Shown here in pieces: positions 43,001 through 51,298 of a stretch of 64,000 bases of DNA. Made by a program: the position numbers and the translations under genes. The notes beneath the pieces were generated by a model, which saw nothing but the letters and a program-made list of their open reading frames with translations, ran no database searches and had not been told where the DNA came from. Numbering within the stretch: position 1 is the stretch's first letter; the number at the start of each line of letters is the position of its first letter. This DNA is from Chromohalobacter sp. 11-W (GTDB taxonomy: Bacteria > Pseudomonadota > Gammaproteobacteria > Pseudomonadales > Halomonadaceae): positions 62,001 to 126,000 of the forward strand of contig NZ_JARANZ010000011.1 of assembly GCF_029889905.1 (NCBI RefSeq), written 5' to 3'.

Positions 43001-44215
43001 CTACAGCGTAATGACGATCCCCCCAAGCGCCAGGATGGCCACGACCGCCCAGGCCGGCAATTTCCAGACGCTCAAGAGCAGAAAGCCCACCAGGGCCAAT
43101 GCAAATTCGTGCGGCCCGACCACCACGCTGGTCCAGACCGGCTGGTAGAGAGCGGCCCCCAGAATGCCCACCACGGCGGCATTCGCGCCTCGCATCAATG
43201 ACTGTACGCGTTCCAGACGCCTGAAACCGTTCCAGTAGGGCAGCACGGCCACCAGCAATGCGAGCCCCGGCAGGAAGATCATGATGAGCGCCAAGGCCGC
43301 GCCCAGCAGCGGCACGGACAACGCGCCCATCTCGGTGCCGAGATACGCCGCGAAGGTGAACAGCGGCCCGGGCACCGCCTGGGCGGCGCCATATCCCGCG
43401 AGAAAACTATCGGGCGTTACCCAGCCCGACTGGACGACCTCGCTTTCCAGCAGCGGGAGCACCACATGCCCACCCCCGAAGACCAGCGCACCGGCCCGAT
43501 AGAAGGCATCGATCATTGCCAGGACCATGGATGACGACACCCAGGCCAGCCAGGGCAGCCCGATCAGCAACGCGATGAAACATGCTGCTGCGACCTGGCC
43601 GACGCGCCGCGACACCGGAAAATACAACTCACGCGACACCGGGTCACCCTGGCCTCGATACACTGAGTCTCCACAAAACAGCATACCGGCCACCGCACCG
43701 ATCACGATCGCCGTGACCATCCCTACCGGCCCGCCGATCAGCACTACCAATAGAACAGCCGCCAAGGCGATGCCGGCGCGCCGCTGATCGGGGCAAAGCT
43801 TGCGTGCCATGCCCCAGACGGCATGCGCGACGATCGCCACGGCCGCCACCTTGAGCCCATGCAGGATGCCCTGGCTGACCGGGCCATCGAACACTGCAGC
43901 GCCGGATGCGAAAAGCACCAGCGCGATGGCCGAGGGCAAGGTGAAGGCCGTCCAGGCAGCAGCGGCTCCCCATCCCCCACCCCGCAACAGCCCCAGGGCG
44001 AAACCGACCTGACTGCTGGCTGGACCCGGGAGAAACTGACACAGCGCCACTAGATCCGCGTAGTCCGCTTCCGACAGCCAGCGGCGACGCGTGACGAACT
44101 CGGCACGGAAATACCCCAGATGGGCAATGGGGCCACCGAAGGAGGTCAGACCCAGCACCAGAAAGGTGGAAAAGACTTCCTTGATACGTTCGACGGAATG
44201 ACGAGCATCTCGCAT
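43001..44215 (-). CDS. chrA: Chromate efflux transporter (CHR family, long form)
   Basis: A 404-residue membrane protein made of two homologous CHR halves. Each has the family signature: FGGPIAHLGYFRAEFVTRRRWLSEADYADLVALCQFLPGPASSQ (half 1) and FGGGHVVLPLLESEVVQSGWVTPDSFLAGYGAAQAVPGPLFT (half 2). These exporters remove chromate. GGGAG lies 9 bases before the ATG at 44215; a GTG at 44260 is an alternative. No chrB-type regulator is nearby. It is divergent from the DUF2243 gene. Confidence 0.92.
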   Translation of the reverse strand: MRDARHSVERIKEVFSTFLVLGLTSFGGPIAHLGYFRAEFVTRRRWLSEADYADLVALCQFLPGPASSQVGFALGLLRGGGWGAAAAWTAFTLPSAIALVLFASGAAVFDGPVSQGILHGLKVAAVAIVAHAVWGMARKLCPDQRRAGIALAAVLLVVLIGGPVGMVTAIVIGAVAGMLFCGDSVYRGQGDPVSRELYFPVSRRVGQVAAACFIALLIGLPWLAWVSSSMVLAMIDAFYRAGALVFGGGHVVLPLLESEVVQSGWVTPDSFLAGYGAAQAVPGPLFTFAAYLGTEMGALSVPLLGAALALIMIFLPGLALLVAVLPYWNGFRRLERVQSLMRGANAAVVGILGAALYQPVWTSVVVGPHEFALALVGFLLLSVWKLPAWAVVAILALGGIVITL

Positions 44216-44408
44216 GGAACCGGCTCCCGAGCAAGCGGATGAGGAGAAACCAGCGCTCACCGTGCCCGCCCTTACCGTTGAACGCCACCACGACGACGTT
44301 TCGCGTCCTCCGGGGCGTTTTCGCTTTACCGCATGGCCTCGACTGCCTACATTGCAGAGGCGCTCAAGGAGTGAGCGCTCACGAATTCATTGCCGGCAGG
44401 AGGCCTGC

Positions 44409-44879
44409 ATGTCATCTCTTCCCTATCCCAGCCACGCCGACCAGCGCCGCACCCTGCTGGCCAGCGCGTTGATCGGCATCGGCTGCATGGCGGCAGTCGA
44501 CGAAATCATCTTCCACCAACTGCTGGCCTGGCACCATTTCGTCGATCGTGACACGGCCTTCGCGCTGGCCTCCGACGGTGTGCTGCACGCCATCGAGCTG
44601 GTACTGCTGGTGGTCGGCTTCTTCATGATGATCGAGCTGCATGGTGCCGGACGCCAGGCACCCGGCTACCGTGGCCCCGGGTTCCTGCTGGGCGCGGGAG
44701 GCTTCCAGGTTTTCGATGGCGTGGTCGACCACAAGATCTTGCGCCTGCATCAGGTACGCTACGTCGATGACCTGTGGCTCTACGACATCGCCTGGATCGG
44801 TTTCGGTGTCATCGTCCTGGCGATCGGCTGGCTATTACTCAGACGCGCCCGGCGCGGTCACGCCGCGAGTCAGCGTTAG
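44409..44879 (+). CDS. DUF2243 membrane protein
   Basis: A 156-residue protein with four hydrophobic helices. The family core IGIGCMAAVDEIIFHQLLAWHHFVDRDT and DGVLHAIELVLLVVGF..GAGGFQVFDGVVDHKILRLHQVRY is rich in conserved His and Asp, which suggests a metal or heme site. Function is unknown. GGAGG lies 6 bases before the ATG at 44409. A CtaG-like gene follows 8 bp later, so the two are probably co-transcribed. Confidence 0.85.
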   Translation: MSSLPYPSHADQRRTLLASALIGIGCMAAVDEIIFHQLLAWHHFVDRDTAFALASDGVLHAIELVLLVVGFFMMIELHGAGRQAPGYRGPGFLLGAGGFQVFDGVVDHKILRLHQVRYVDDLWLYDIAWIGFGVIVLAIGWLLLRRARRGHAASQR

Positions 44880-44887
44880 CCGCCGAC

Positions 44888-45658
44888 GTGTTCCTCCCCA
44901 ACGTCGCGCAATGGCTCGCGCTGCTGGCCGCAACGCTGTATCTGACCGGCGTGTGGCGCACCCGCCACGCCGGCAAGCCATGGTCGCCCTGGCGTAGTGC
45001 CTGTTTCATCGTCGGTACCATAACGCTCACCGTGGCGTTCGCTGCACCGGTCAATGCCTTCGCGCACCACGACCTGCGCGGGCACATGCTGCAGCACCTG
45101 CTGGTCGGCATGTTCGCGCCCCTGGGGCTGGTATTCGGTGCGCCGATGAGCCTGCTGCTGCGCAACCTGGCACCGACACGGGCGCGCGCGACGGTCACGC
45201 TGCTGGGCAGTGTGCCGGTGCGGATAGTCAGCCATCCGCTGAGCGCCGCGCTACTCGATATCGGCGGCATGTACCTGCTGTATCTGACCCCGCTTTATAC
45301 CCAGAGCATCGCCACCCCCTGGCTGCACCACGTCATCCATCTGCACTTCGTGATCTCCGGTTGCCTGTTCAGTTGGGCGATCGCCGGCCCCGATCCGGCA
45401 CCGCATCGGCCGCACTGGCGAACACGCCTGGGCGTGCTGATCTTGGGCATCGCTACTCACGCCACGCTCGGCAAACTGATGTACGCCTGGCTGCTACCGG
45501 CAGGCACTGGCGCCAGTCCCGGCGAGATCCAGGCGGCCGCGCAATGGATGTACTACGGCGGCGATCTGGCCGAGCTTTTACTGCTGGTGGCATTGATGCA
45601 GCAATGGCTGCGCGGGCGGCAGAGCGACGCTCGTGGGAAGCCGCTGCCCGCGGGATGA
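44888..45658 (+). CDS. CtaG-like cytochrome c oxidase assembly membrane protein
   Basis: A 256-residue protein of the caa3_CtaG family. About seven helices are present, with conserved histidines in AHHDLRGHMLQHLLVGMFAPLGL, LHHVIHLHFVISGCLFSWAI and GIATHATLGKLMY. In Bacillus the family is needed for the CuA centre of caa3 oxidase. I take the GTG at 44888 as start because it follows the DUF2243 stop directly; no ATG fits and the SD is poor. No oxidase subunit genes are in the window, so the partner enzyme is unclear. Confidence 0.78.
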   Translation: MFLPNVAQWLALLAATLYLTGVWRTRHAGKPWSPWRSACFIVGTITLTVAFAAPVNAFAHHDLRGHMLQHLLVGMFAPLGLVFGAPMSLLLRNLAPTRARATVTLLGSVPVRIVSHPLSAALLDIGGMYLLYLTPLYTQSIATPWLHHVIHLHFVISGCLFSWAIAGPDPAPHRPHWRTRLGVLILGIATHATLGKLMYAWLLPAGTGASPGEIQAAAQWMYYGGDLAELLLLVALMQQWLRGRQSDARGKPLPAG

Positions 45659-45686
45659 GTGGCGGCGACTGCCTACAACGAGGACC

Positions 45687-46175
45687 TCAAGGCAGGCTCA
45701 CGCGCATCGCCAGCGGGTACTCTTCGCAATTGTTGCCCTCGCCGGCACGGTCCACCACCAGGAACTCGCCTTCCACGTCGAGCACCGAGTGAATGGCATG
45801 CCAGGTCCCGGCGCGGTAATTCACGCCCTGGCGACCATCAGTCACGAACGCGCGCACCACGCCGAGTTCAACACGCTCCCCCGGTGGCGCGACGACGACG
45901 ATGAAGCGCTCGCCGTGCAGCGGCATGAAGGCCTGGCTGCCGAACGGGTGACGTTCCAGCAACGTGAGGGTCAGCGGCAACTCCACGGGTTGGCTGACGA
46001 ACAGGCTGATGATCGGTCGGGCGCCCTCGCCGAGCGTCTCGATCCGCGCCAGGTCGTGATAGCGCTGGGTGCGACCGCCGTTGATGGGAAAGCCGTCGGC
46101 GTCCCGGCGATCGATGACATCGCCAAACGGCGCGAAGGCTTCGGCGGTCAGGGGCTGAGCGGTAAGTTCGAGCAT
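45687..46175 (-). CDS. allA: Ureidoglycolate lyase
   Basis: A 162-residue AllA protein that cleaves (S)-ureidoglycolate to glyoxylate and urea at the end of allantoin breakdown. Family motifs include AFAPFGDVI, ISLFVSQP, LERHPFGSQAFMPL, and the C-terminal YRAGTWHAIHSVLDVEGEFLVVDR. Length is typical. Fourth gene of the minus-strand run puuE-(low-GC gene)-allE-allA, 24 bp after allE. Confidence 0.94.
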   Translation of the reverse strand: MLELTAQPLTAEAFAPFGDVIDRRDADGFPINGGRTQRYHDLARIETLGEGARPIISLFVSQPVELPLTLTLLERHPFGSQAFMPLHGERFIVVVAPPGERVELGVVRAFVTDGRQGVNYRAGTWHAIHSVLDVEGEFLVVDRAGEGNNCEEYPLAMRVSLP

Positions 46176-46199
46176 GCGTTCTCCTCACAGGATATTGTC

Positions 46200-47027
46200 T
46201 CAGCTCAAGCGCAGCTTCATATGCCGATTCACATCCTTGTAGAGCAGATAGCGAAACGGCCCCGGCCCGGCGGCGTAACAGGACTGCGGACAGAAGGCCC
46301 GCAGCCACATGTAGTCGCCGGCCTCGACTTCGACCCAATCCTGATTGAGGTGGTAGATCGCGCGGCCCTCGAGCACGTAGAGCCCATGCTCCATGACATG
46401 GGTTTCGTCGAAGGGAATCACCCCACCCGGCTGGAAGGTGACGATATTGACGTGCATGTCGTGGCGCACGTCCTGCGGATCGACGAAACGGGTCGTGGCC
46501 CATTTGCCATCGGTGTCCGGCATGGCGATCGGCGCGATATCGTTGTCGTTGGTGACGAAGGCCTCGGGCACGTCCAGTCCCTCGACATACTCGTAAGCCT
46601 TGCGGATCCAGTGGAAACGCACCGGCGCGTCGCTGCCGTTACGCAGCTGCCAGTCGCAGCTCGGCGGCAGATAGGCATAGCCTCCCGGTCCCATCGCGTA
46701 CGACTCCCCCGCGATGGTCAGCGTCATCTCGCCCTCGACCACGAACAGCACGCCCTCGGCGCCTTCATCCGGCTCCGGTCGCTCGCTGCCGCCACCGGGC
46801 GAGATCTCCATGATGTACTGCGAAAACGTCTCCGCGAAGCCGGAAAGCGGCCGCGACAGCACCCACAACCGCGTCTTCTCCCAGTGCGGTAGGAAACTGG
46901 TGACGATATCGCTCATCACGCCTTTCGGGATCACCGCATAGGCCTCGGTGAACACCGCCCGGTCATGAATCAGTTGGCTCTGCGGCGGCAAACCGCCAGG
47001 GGGGGCGTAGTAGGTGTGTTGTGGCAT
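46200..47027 (-). CDS. allE: (S)-ureidoglycine aminohydrolase
   Basis: A 275-residue bicupin protein (YlbA/AllE) that releases ammonia from (S)-ureidoglycine to give (S)-ureidoglycolate, the substrate of the downstream AllA. The C-terminal cupin carries HDMHVNIVTFQPGGVIPFDETHVMEHGLYVLEG, with the metal-binding Glu/His set. GGAG lies 8 bases before the ATG at 47027. Ureidoglycine normally comes from allantoate amidohydrolase, whose gene is not in this window. Confidence 0.92.
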   Translation of the reverse strand: MPQHTYYAPPGGLPPQSQLIHDRAVFTEAYAVIPKGVMSDIVTSFLPHWEKTRLWVLSRPLSGFAETFSQYIMEISPGGGSERPEPDEGAEGVLFVVEGEMTLTIAGESYAMGPGGYAYLPPSCDWQLRNGSDAPVRFHWIRKAYEYVEGLDVPEAFVTNDNDIAPIAMPDTDGKWATTRFVDPQDVRHDMHVNIVTFQPGGVIPFDETHVMEHGLYVLEGRAIYHLNQDWVEVEAGDYMWLRAFCPQSCYAAGPGPFRYLLYKDVNRHMKLRLS

Positions 47028-47090
47028 AATGTACTCCAAAATAATACCCACTAAATCATAAAATACATCAATGGGCACATAACGTTTATA

Positions 47091-47717
47091 TCACCCTCTC
47101 TTTTTCTCTATGAGCTGCTTAACTTTAACAGCGCTACGATATGGCCAATTAGTTGACTCAACAATCAGAGAAGAAGAAAACAATAGTACAACCCCCACCA
47201 ATAACCCAAAGAACCTCCATGAGTAATGAGGGACATAAAAAAATGAATAAACGAAAACTAAAAAAGAATAAAGACACAATAAAACACTGAAAAATGTTGT
47301 AAACCAACGACCAGCCGAGCTCTTCCACTTTATATTAACATCAATCTTATTACTTTTATTGAAGTACAAATAAGGAAGGCTGCTTTTTATTAGTCGCCAG
47401 CCTACAGCACCATTCAGTTCCGCACGCAACGAAACTAATGCATCCCTCCATTCTTCATTCGCATCAATGTAGCATGCTTTTTTAAAAGAATACCGCCCTA
47501 GGTACTCTTCAGCATTTTCTTTAACTTCCTTTCCAATGCCCTCGGCTTGAAAAACAAGCAACATCTTGTGAAAATCTTTATCATTTTTATCATGGAAGTA
47601 AGCAAATATTCGAAAGGGCTCCTTTTTTATAAAATAAAAAACAAGCAATGTCACAACTACTACCCAGCCCCCATCTCCTCCTACTCCCTTAACAATATCC
47701 TCAATTCCTTGAAACAT
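47091..47717 (-). CDS. Low-GC hypothetical membrane protein, probably acquired
   Basis: A 208-residue protein that I do not recognise. A first helix at about residues 17-31 (GWVVVVTLLVFYFI) is followed by a soluble stretch of about 100 residues rich in Lys, Asp and Asn, then two helices near 138-160 (FFSVLLCLYSFLVFVYSFFY) and 168-187. The DNA is strikingly AT-rich, with runs of A and T and AT-ending codons unlike every neighbour. It lies in the same direction as and between puuE and allE, splitting an otherwise continuous catabolic operon. GGTGGGAA precedes its ATG. No transposase or repeats flank it. It may be a stray phage or defence-type gene; no function is assigned. Confidence 0.7.
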   Translation of the reverse strand: MFQGIEDIVKGVGGDGGWVVVVTLLVFYFIKKEPFRIFAYFHDKNDKDFHKMLLVFQAEGIGKEVKENAEEYLGRYSFKKACYIDANEEWRDALVSLRAELNGAVGWRLIKSSLPYLYFNKSNKIDVNIKWKSSAGRWFTTFFSVLLCLYSFLVFVYSFFYVPHYSWRFFGLLVGVVLLFSSSLIVESTNWPYRSAVKVKQLIEKKRG

Positions 47718-47748
47718 TTCCCACCCTTTTATGCAGAAAAAAAACTAA

Positions 47749-48690
47749 TTACCCCGGATGCGTTGCCGCCCAGTGACGCGCGATATCCACACGCCGGGTT
47801 ATCCACACCCGGTCGTGGGCCTCGAGATGATCGAGGAAGCGCTGCAGCGCGCGGAAGCGTCCGGGGCGGCCGATCAGTCGGCAGTGTAGGCCGATGGAGA
47901 GCATCTTCGGTGTCTCGGCGCCTTCGGTATAGAGCACGTCGAAGGCGTCGCGCAGATACTGGAAGAAGGGCTCGCCGTGATCGAAACCGGTGGGCGAGGC
48001 GAAGCGCATGTCGTTGGTATCCAGCGTATAGGGCACGATCAGGTGGCGATGGGTCTGGCCCTGGCTGTCCTCGATATCGCTCCACAACGGCAGGTCGTCG
48101 CCGTAGTAATCGCTGTCATAGAGAAAGCCACCCTGGTCGAGCAGCAGGCGCCGCGTGTTGGGGCTGTCGCGGCCGGTGTACCAACCCAGCGGAGCCTCGC
48201 CGTAGAGCGTTCGGAAGATCTCGACGGCGCGCTGCATATGCTCACGCTCGATGGCTTCCGGGACGTTCTGATAATGGATCCAGCGATAGCCGTGGCAAGC
48301 AATCTCGTGGCCGAGCTCCTTGAAGGCGTGTGCCGCCTCGGGATGACGTTCCAGCGCCATGGCGACGCCGAATACGGTCAGCGGCAGCCCGCGTCGTTCG
48401 AACTCACGCAGCACGCGCCACACCCCCGCCCGCGAGCCGTACTCGTAGATCGACTCCATGCTCAGGTGGCGGTCGGGATAGGCCTCGGCCCCGGCGATCT
48501 CGGAGAGAAACTGTTCGGAGTGGCTGTCGCCGTGCAGCACGCTGTTCTCGCTGCCCTCTTCGTAATTGAGGACGAACTGCACGGCGATGCGCGCCCCACC
48601 TGGCCATTCGGCCTGAGGTGGCGTGCGGCCATAGCCGACGAGGTCGCGTGGATAAACGGAGGACGGATCGGAGGATGATGCCATGCCCAT
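47749..48690 (-). CDS. puuE: Allantoinase, polysaccharide-deacetylase type
   Basis: A 313-residue PuuE protein that opens allantoin to allantoate. It belongs to the NodB/polysaccharide-deacetylase fold rather than the metallo-dihydroorotase type. Motifs seen are YPRDLVGYGRTPPQAEWPGGARIAVQFVLNYEEGSE (N-terminal signature), ERHPEAAHAFKELGHEIACHGYRWIHYQ and WYTGRDSPNTRRLL. The ATG at 48690 has GGGAG 5 bases upstream; GTG 48696 and ATG 48684 are alternatives. First gene of its operon, with a GntR-type box upstream. Confidence 0.93.
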   Translation of the reverse strand: MGMASSSDPSSVYPRDLVGYGRTPPQAEWPGGARIAVQFVLNYEEGSENSVLHGDSHSEQFLSEIAGAEAYPDRHLSMESIYEYGSRAGVWRVLREFERRGLPLTVFGVAMALERHPEAAHAFKELGHEIACHGYRWIHYQNVPEAIEREHMQRAVEIFRTLYGEAPLGWYTGRDSPNTRRLLLDQGGFLYDSDYYGDDLPLWSDIEDSQGQTHRHLIVPYTLDTNDMRFASPTGFDHGEPFFQYLRDAFDVLYTEGAETPKMLSIGLHCRLIGRPGRFRALQRFLDHLEAHDRVWITRRVDIARHWAATHPG

Positions 48691-48740
48691 AAACACTCCC
48701 GTTTCTTGTTCTATAAGTCGATTAACTTAGCGTGCTTTGA

Positions 48741-48748
48741 TGTATACA
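48741..48748. promoter_or_regulatory. GntR-type box 1 (TGTATACA core) upstream of puuE
   Basis: TGTATACA, within gaTGTATACAaa, lies 50 bp before the puuE ATG. It shares its core with the perfect TTGTATACAA between uraH and uraD. Confidence 0.6.
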
Positions 48749-48888
48749 AAAAATCAATCCCTCGTCGCGCTCTTGCCGGTGCCTCGACTCACTGGCCGAC
48801 GACAACGCCATCCGGCGGACCTCGGCGGCTCGAGGCATGCCTGGCGCGACAGCCGTCCGACACCAAAGCGATCAGGCATTGACTTATT

Positions 48889-48898
48889 TTGTATTCAA
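48889..48898. promoter_or_regulatory. GntR-type box 2 upstream of hpxA
   Basis: TTGTATTCAA differs from the TTGTATACAA palindrome by one base. It falls in the spacer of a candidate promoter (TTGACT at 48879, TAGAAA at 48902). Confidence 0.55.
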
Positions 48899-48909
48899 TA
48901 CTAGAAATT

Positions 48910-48919
48910 TTGTAGACAA
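48910..48919. promoter_or_regulatory. GntR-type box 3 upstream of hpxA
   Basis: TTGTAGACAA differs from the palindrome by one base and is centred 21 bp (two helical turns) after box 2, as expected for cooperative binding. Confidence 0.55.
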
Positions 48920-48962
48920 AAAATACTGCATCCGAGGCGAAACCTCGCGCTCAAGGACTCTC

Positions 48963-49694
48963 ATGCGCCTGCATCTCATCAACCCCAACACCAGCACCGG
49001 CATGACGACACGCATCGGCGAGTCCGCCAGTCGCATTGCGGCGCCGGGTACCCAGATCGTGGCCACGCAACCGGACAGCGGCCCGGTGTCCATCGAAGGA
49101 CATTTCGACGAGGCGATCAGCGCCGTGGGCGTAACCGAGGAAATTGCCAAGGGCGAGCGCGACGGCAGCGACGCCTACATCATCGCCTGCTTCGGCGACC
49201 CCGGCCTGATGGCGGCCCGCGAAATGACCCGCGCCCCGGTGCTGGGCATCGCCGAGGCCGGTTTCCATATGGCCAGCCTGATCAGCACACGCTTCTCGGT
49301 GGTCACGACGTTAGGACGCACCGGCATCATTGCCGAGCATTTGCTGCAGGCCTACGGCTTCGCGCATCACTGCCGCCGCGTGCGCGCGGCGGAGATTCCC
49401 GTGCTCGATCTGGAAGACGACGGCGATGCGGCACTGAACCGCGTGATCGAGACCTGTCGTCGGGCCCGAGACGAAGACGGCATCGGCGCCATCGTACTTG
49501 GCTGCGGCGGCATGGCCGATTTGCGCGCCACCATCGAGGAGGCGGTGGGCATCCCCATCGTCGAGGGGGTCACCGCCGCCGTGAAACTGGCCGAGGCACT
49601 GGTCGGCCTCGGGCTGGGCACCAGCAAGCATGGCGATCTCGCCTTTCCACGCCCCAAGGCGTTCACCGGCTATTTCGCACATTTATCACGCTAA
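48963..49694 (+). CDS. hpxA: Allantoin racemase (Asp/Glu/hydantoin racemase family)
   Basis: A 243-residue cofactor-independent racemase. Two catalytic cysteines lie in AYIIACFGDPGL (about residue 80) and IVLGCGGMADL (about 184). The N-terminus MRLHLINPNTSTGMT is typical of hydantoin/allantoin racemases. It would interconvert allantoin enantiomers so that both reach PuuE. AAGGA lies 7 bases upstream of the ATG at 48963. It is divergent from puuE and followed by NCS1 permeases. Confidence 0.88.
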   Translation: MRLHLINPNTSTGMTTRIGESASRIAAPGTQIVATQPDSGPVSIEGHFDEAISAVGVTEEIAKGERDGSDAYIIACFGDPGLMAAREMTRAPVLGIAEAGFHMASLISTRFSVVTTLGRTGIIAEHLLQAYGFAHHCRRVRAAEIPVLDLEDDGDAALNRVIETCRRARDEDGIGAIVLGCGGMADLRATIEEAVGIPIVEGVTAAVKLAEALVGLGLGTSKHGDLAFPRPKAFTGYFAHLSR

Positions 49695-49906
49695 TACCCG
49701 CAAACGGGGGGAGCCACTTTTTAGCACCGCGACCAACGTTCGCTCATTATCGATCCTCAACCGTCGTGGGCGTCGTCTTGCCGATAATCACAACACCAAG
49801 ACGCCCGACAAATAGATAACAGCAGCACGCTACGCCACTCGGACGTCCCCACACCGGGACGCACAACAACAAACCGCGGGATCCGCTCCCGCCCGAGGAA
49901 AGCGTC

Positions 49907-51256
49907 ATGACAAGCGACTCCGCCACGTCGGAAGGGCCGCGGCCTGCCGGCAAGGCACCGGGAGAAGAATCCCTGGCCCCACAGCGCACCCGCATCATGG
50001 GGCGCGTCTCCTATTTACTGGCCTGGTTCGGCGGCTGCGTGTCCATCGGCACCTTTGCCATGGGCTCAAGCATCGTCGGTACGCTCAATCTGCTGCAAGC
50101 GTCGCTTGCCATCGCCATCGGCTGCGTCGTGATCGGCGTCGCGCTGACGATCAACGGCGCCGCCGGCTACAAGTACGGCATTCCCTTCATGGTGCAGGCA
50201 CGCAGCGCCTTCGGCTTTACCGGCACGCGCCTGCCTGGCCTGGTGCGCGCGGTACCGGCCATCGTCTGGTACGGCTTCCAGAGCTGGATCGGTGCCGGCG
50301 CCCTGAACGCGGTGTCGGCGACCCTGCTGGGCTTCGACAACCTGGTGTTCTACTTCATCGCCTTCCAGTTCTTGCAGATCGCCCTATCGGTGTTTGGCTT
50401 CCAAGGCATCAAGTGGCTGGAAAACATCGGCAGCGGTTTCATTCTGGCCTCGCTGGTCTACATGTTCTTCAGCGTGCTCGACAAGTACGGTGATGTGATC
50501 GGCGAGCAGTTGATCGATATCGATGGCACCTGGGGACTGCCCTTCTGGGGCGCGACGATGCTGTTCCTGGGCATCTACAGCACCATGATCCTCAACGCCA
50601 GCGACTACTCGCGCGAACTCAAACACGGCAGCGGGCCGGGGCTTCTGGCCACGCTCTACGCCATGTCGATCCTGCCCTGCACGCTGTTCATGGGGCTGAT
50701 CGGGCTGATGGTCTCCGGGGCCACCGGCGTCGCCGATCCCATCGATGTCTTCGCCAATGCCGTCGACAACCCGCCGCTTCTGATTACCACTTTGCTGTTC
50801 ATCGCCTTCGCCCAGGTCACCACCAACGTGCTCAACAATGTGGTGCCCCCCACCTACGTGCTGATGGATGTGTTCAAGCTGAAATTCCGCAGCGCCACCG
50901 TGATCGTGGGGCTGCTGGCCTTCGCGACCTTTCCTTGGGAACTGGTCAAGGACGACTCTGCCGCCGGACTGCAGCTGTTCGTGCAGACCTATTCGGCGTT
51001 TCTAGGCCCAATCTTCGCGATCATGGCGGTGGACTATTACCTCATCCGTCGGCGCACGCTGGATATCGACAAACTCTATGACACCCAGGGGCCCTATCGC
51101 GGCATCAATTACGCCGCCTTCATCGCCACGCTGATCGGCGCGCTGGTGGCGCTCAATATCTCGGCGATCTCGTGGTACGCGAGCCTCGTGCCCGCCGGTC
51201 TGGCGTATTACCTAATGATGCGCTACTGGCCGGCCTGCCAACGCTTTCGCCAATGA
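49907..51256 (+). CDS. NCS1-family nucleobase/allantoin permease 1
   Basis: A 449-residue inner-membrane symporter with about 12 helices. NCS1 features include GYKYGIPFMVQARSAFGFTGTRLPGLVRAVPAIVWYGFQSWIGAGALN at about residues 85-130, and the later MILNASDYSRELK. Substrates in this family are cytosine, uracil, purines, hydantoins or allantoin; the locus favours allantoin or a purine. GAGG lies 8 bases upstream. The 210 bp before it hold two small hairpins but no gene. Confidence 0.88.
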   Translation: MTSDSATSEGPRPAGKAPGEESLAPQRTRIMGRVSYLLAWFGGCVSIGTFAMGSSIVGTLNLLQASLAIAIGCVVIGVALTINGAAGYKYGIPFMVQARSAFGFTGTRLPGLVRAVPAIVWYGFQSWIGAGALNAVSATLLGFDNLVFYFIAFQFLQIALSVFGFQGIKWLENIGSGFILASLVYMFFSVLDKYGDVIGEQLIDIDGTWGLPFWGATMLFLGIYSTMILNASDYSRELKHGSGPGLLATLYAMSILPCTLFMGLIGLMVSGATGVADPIDVFANAVDNPPLLITTLLFIAFAQVTTNVLNNVVPPTYVLMDVFKLKFRSATVIVGLLAFATFPWELVKDDSAAGLQLFVQTYSAFLGPIFAIMAVDYYLIRRRTLDIDKLYDTQGPYRGINYAAFIATLIGALVALNISAISWYASLVPAGLAYYLMMRYWPACQRFRQ

Positions 51257-51298
51257 CGTCGTCTTCCACGAATATGCATCCCGACATAGAGCGCTTCC

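Noticed and set aside
45633-46892. Long plus-strand open frame over allA and allE
   Set aside because: It overlaps two clearly recognised genes on the other strand; composition is that of an antisense frame.
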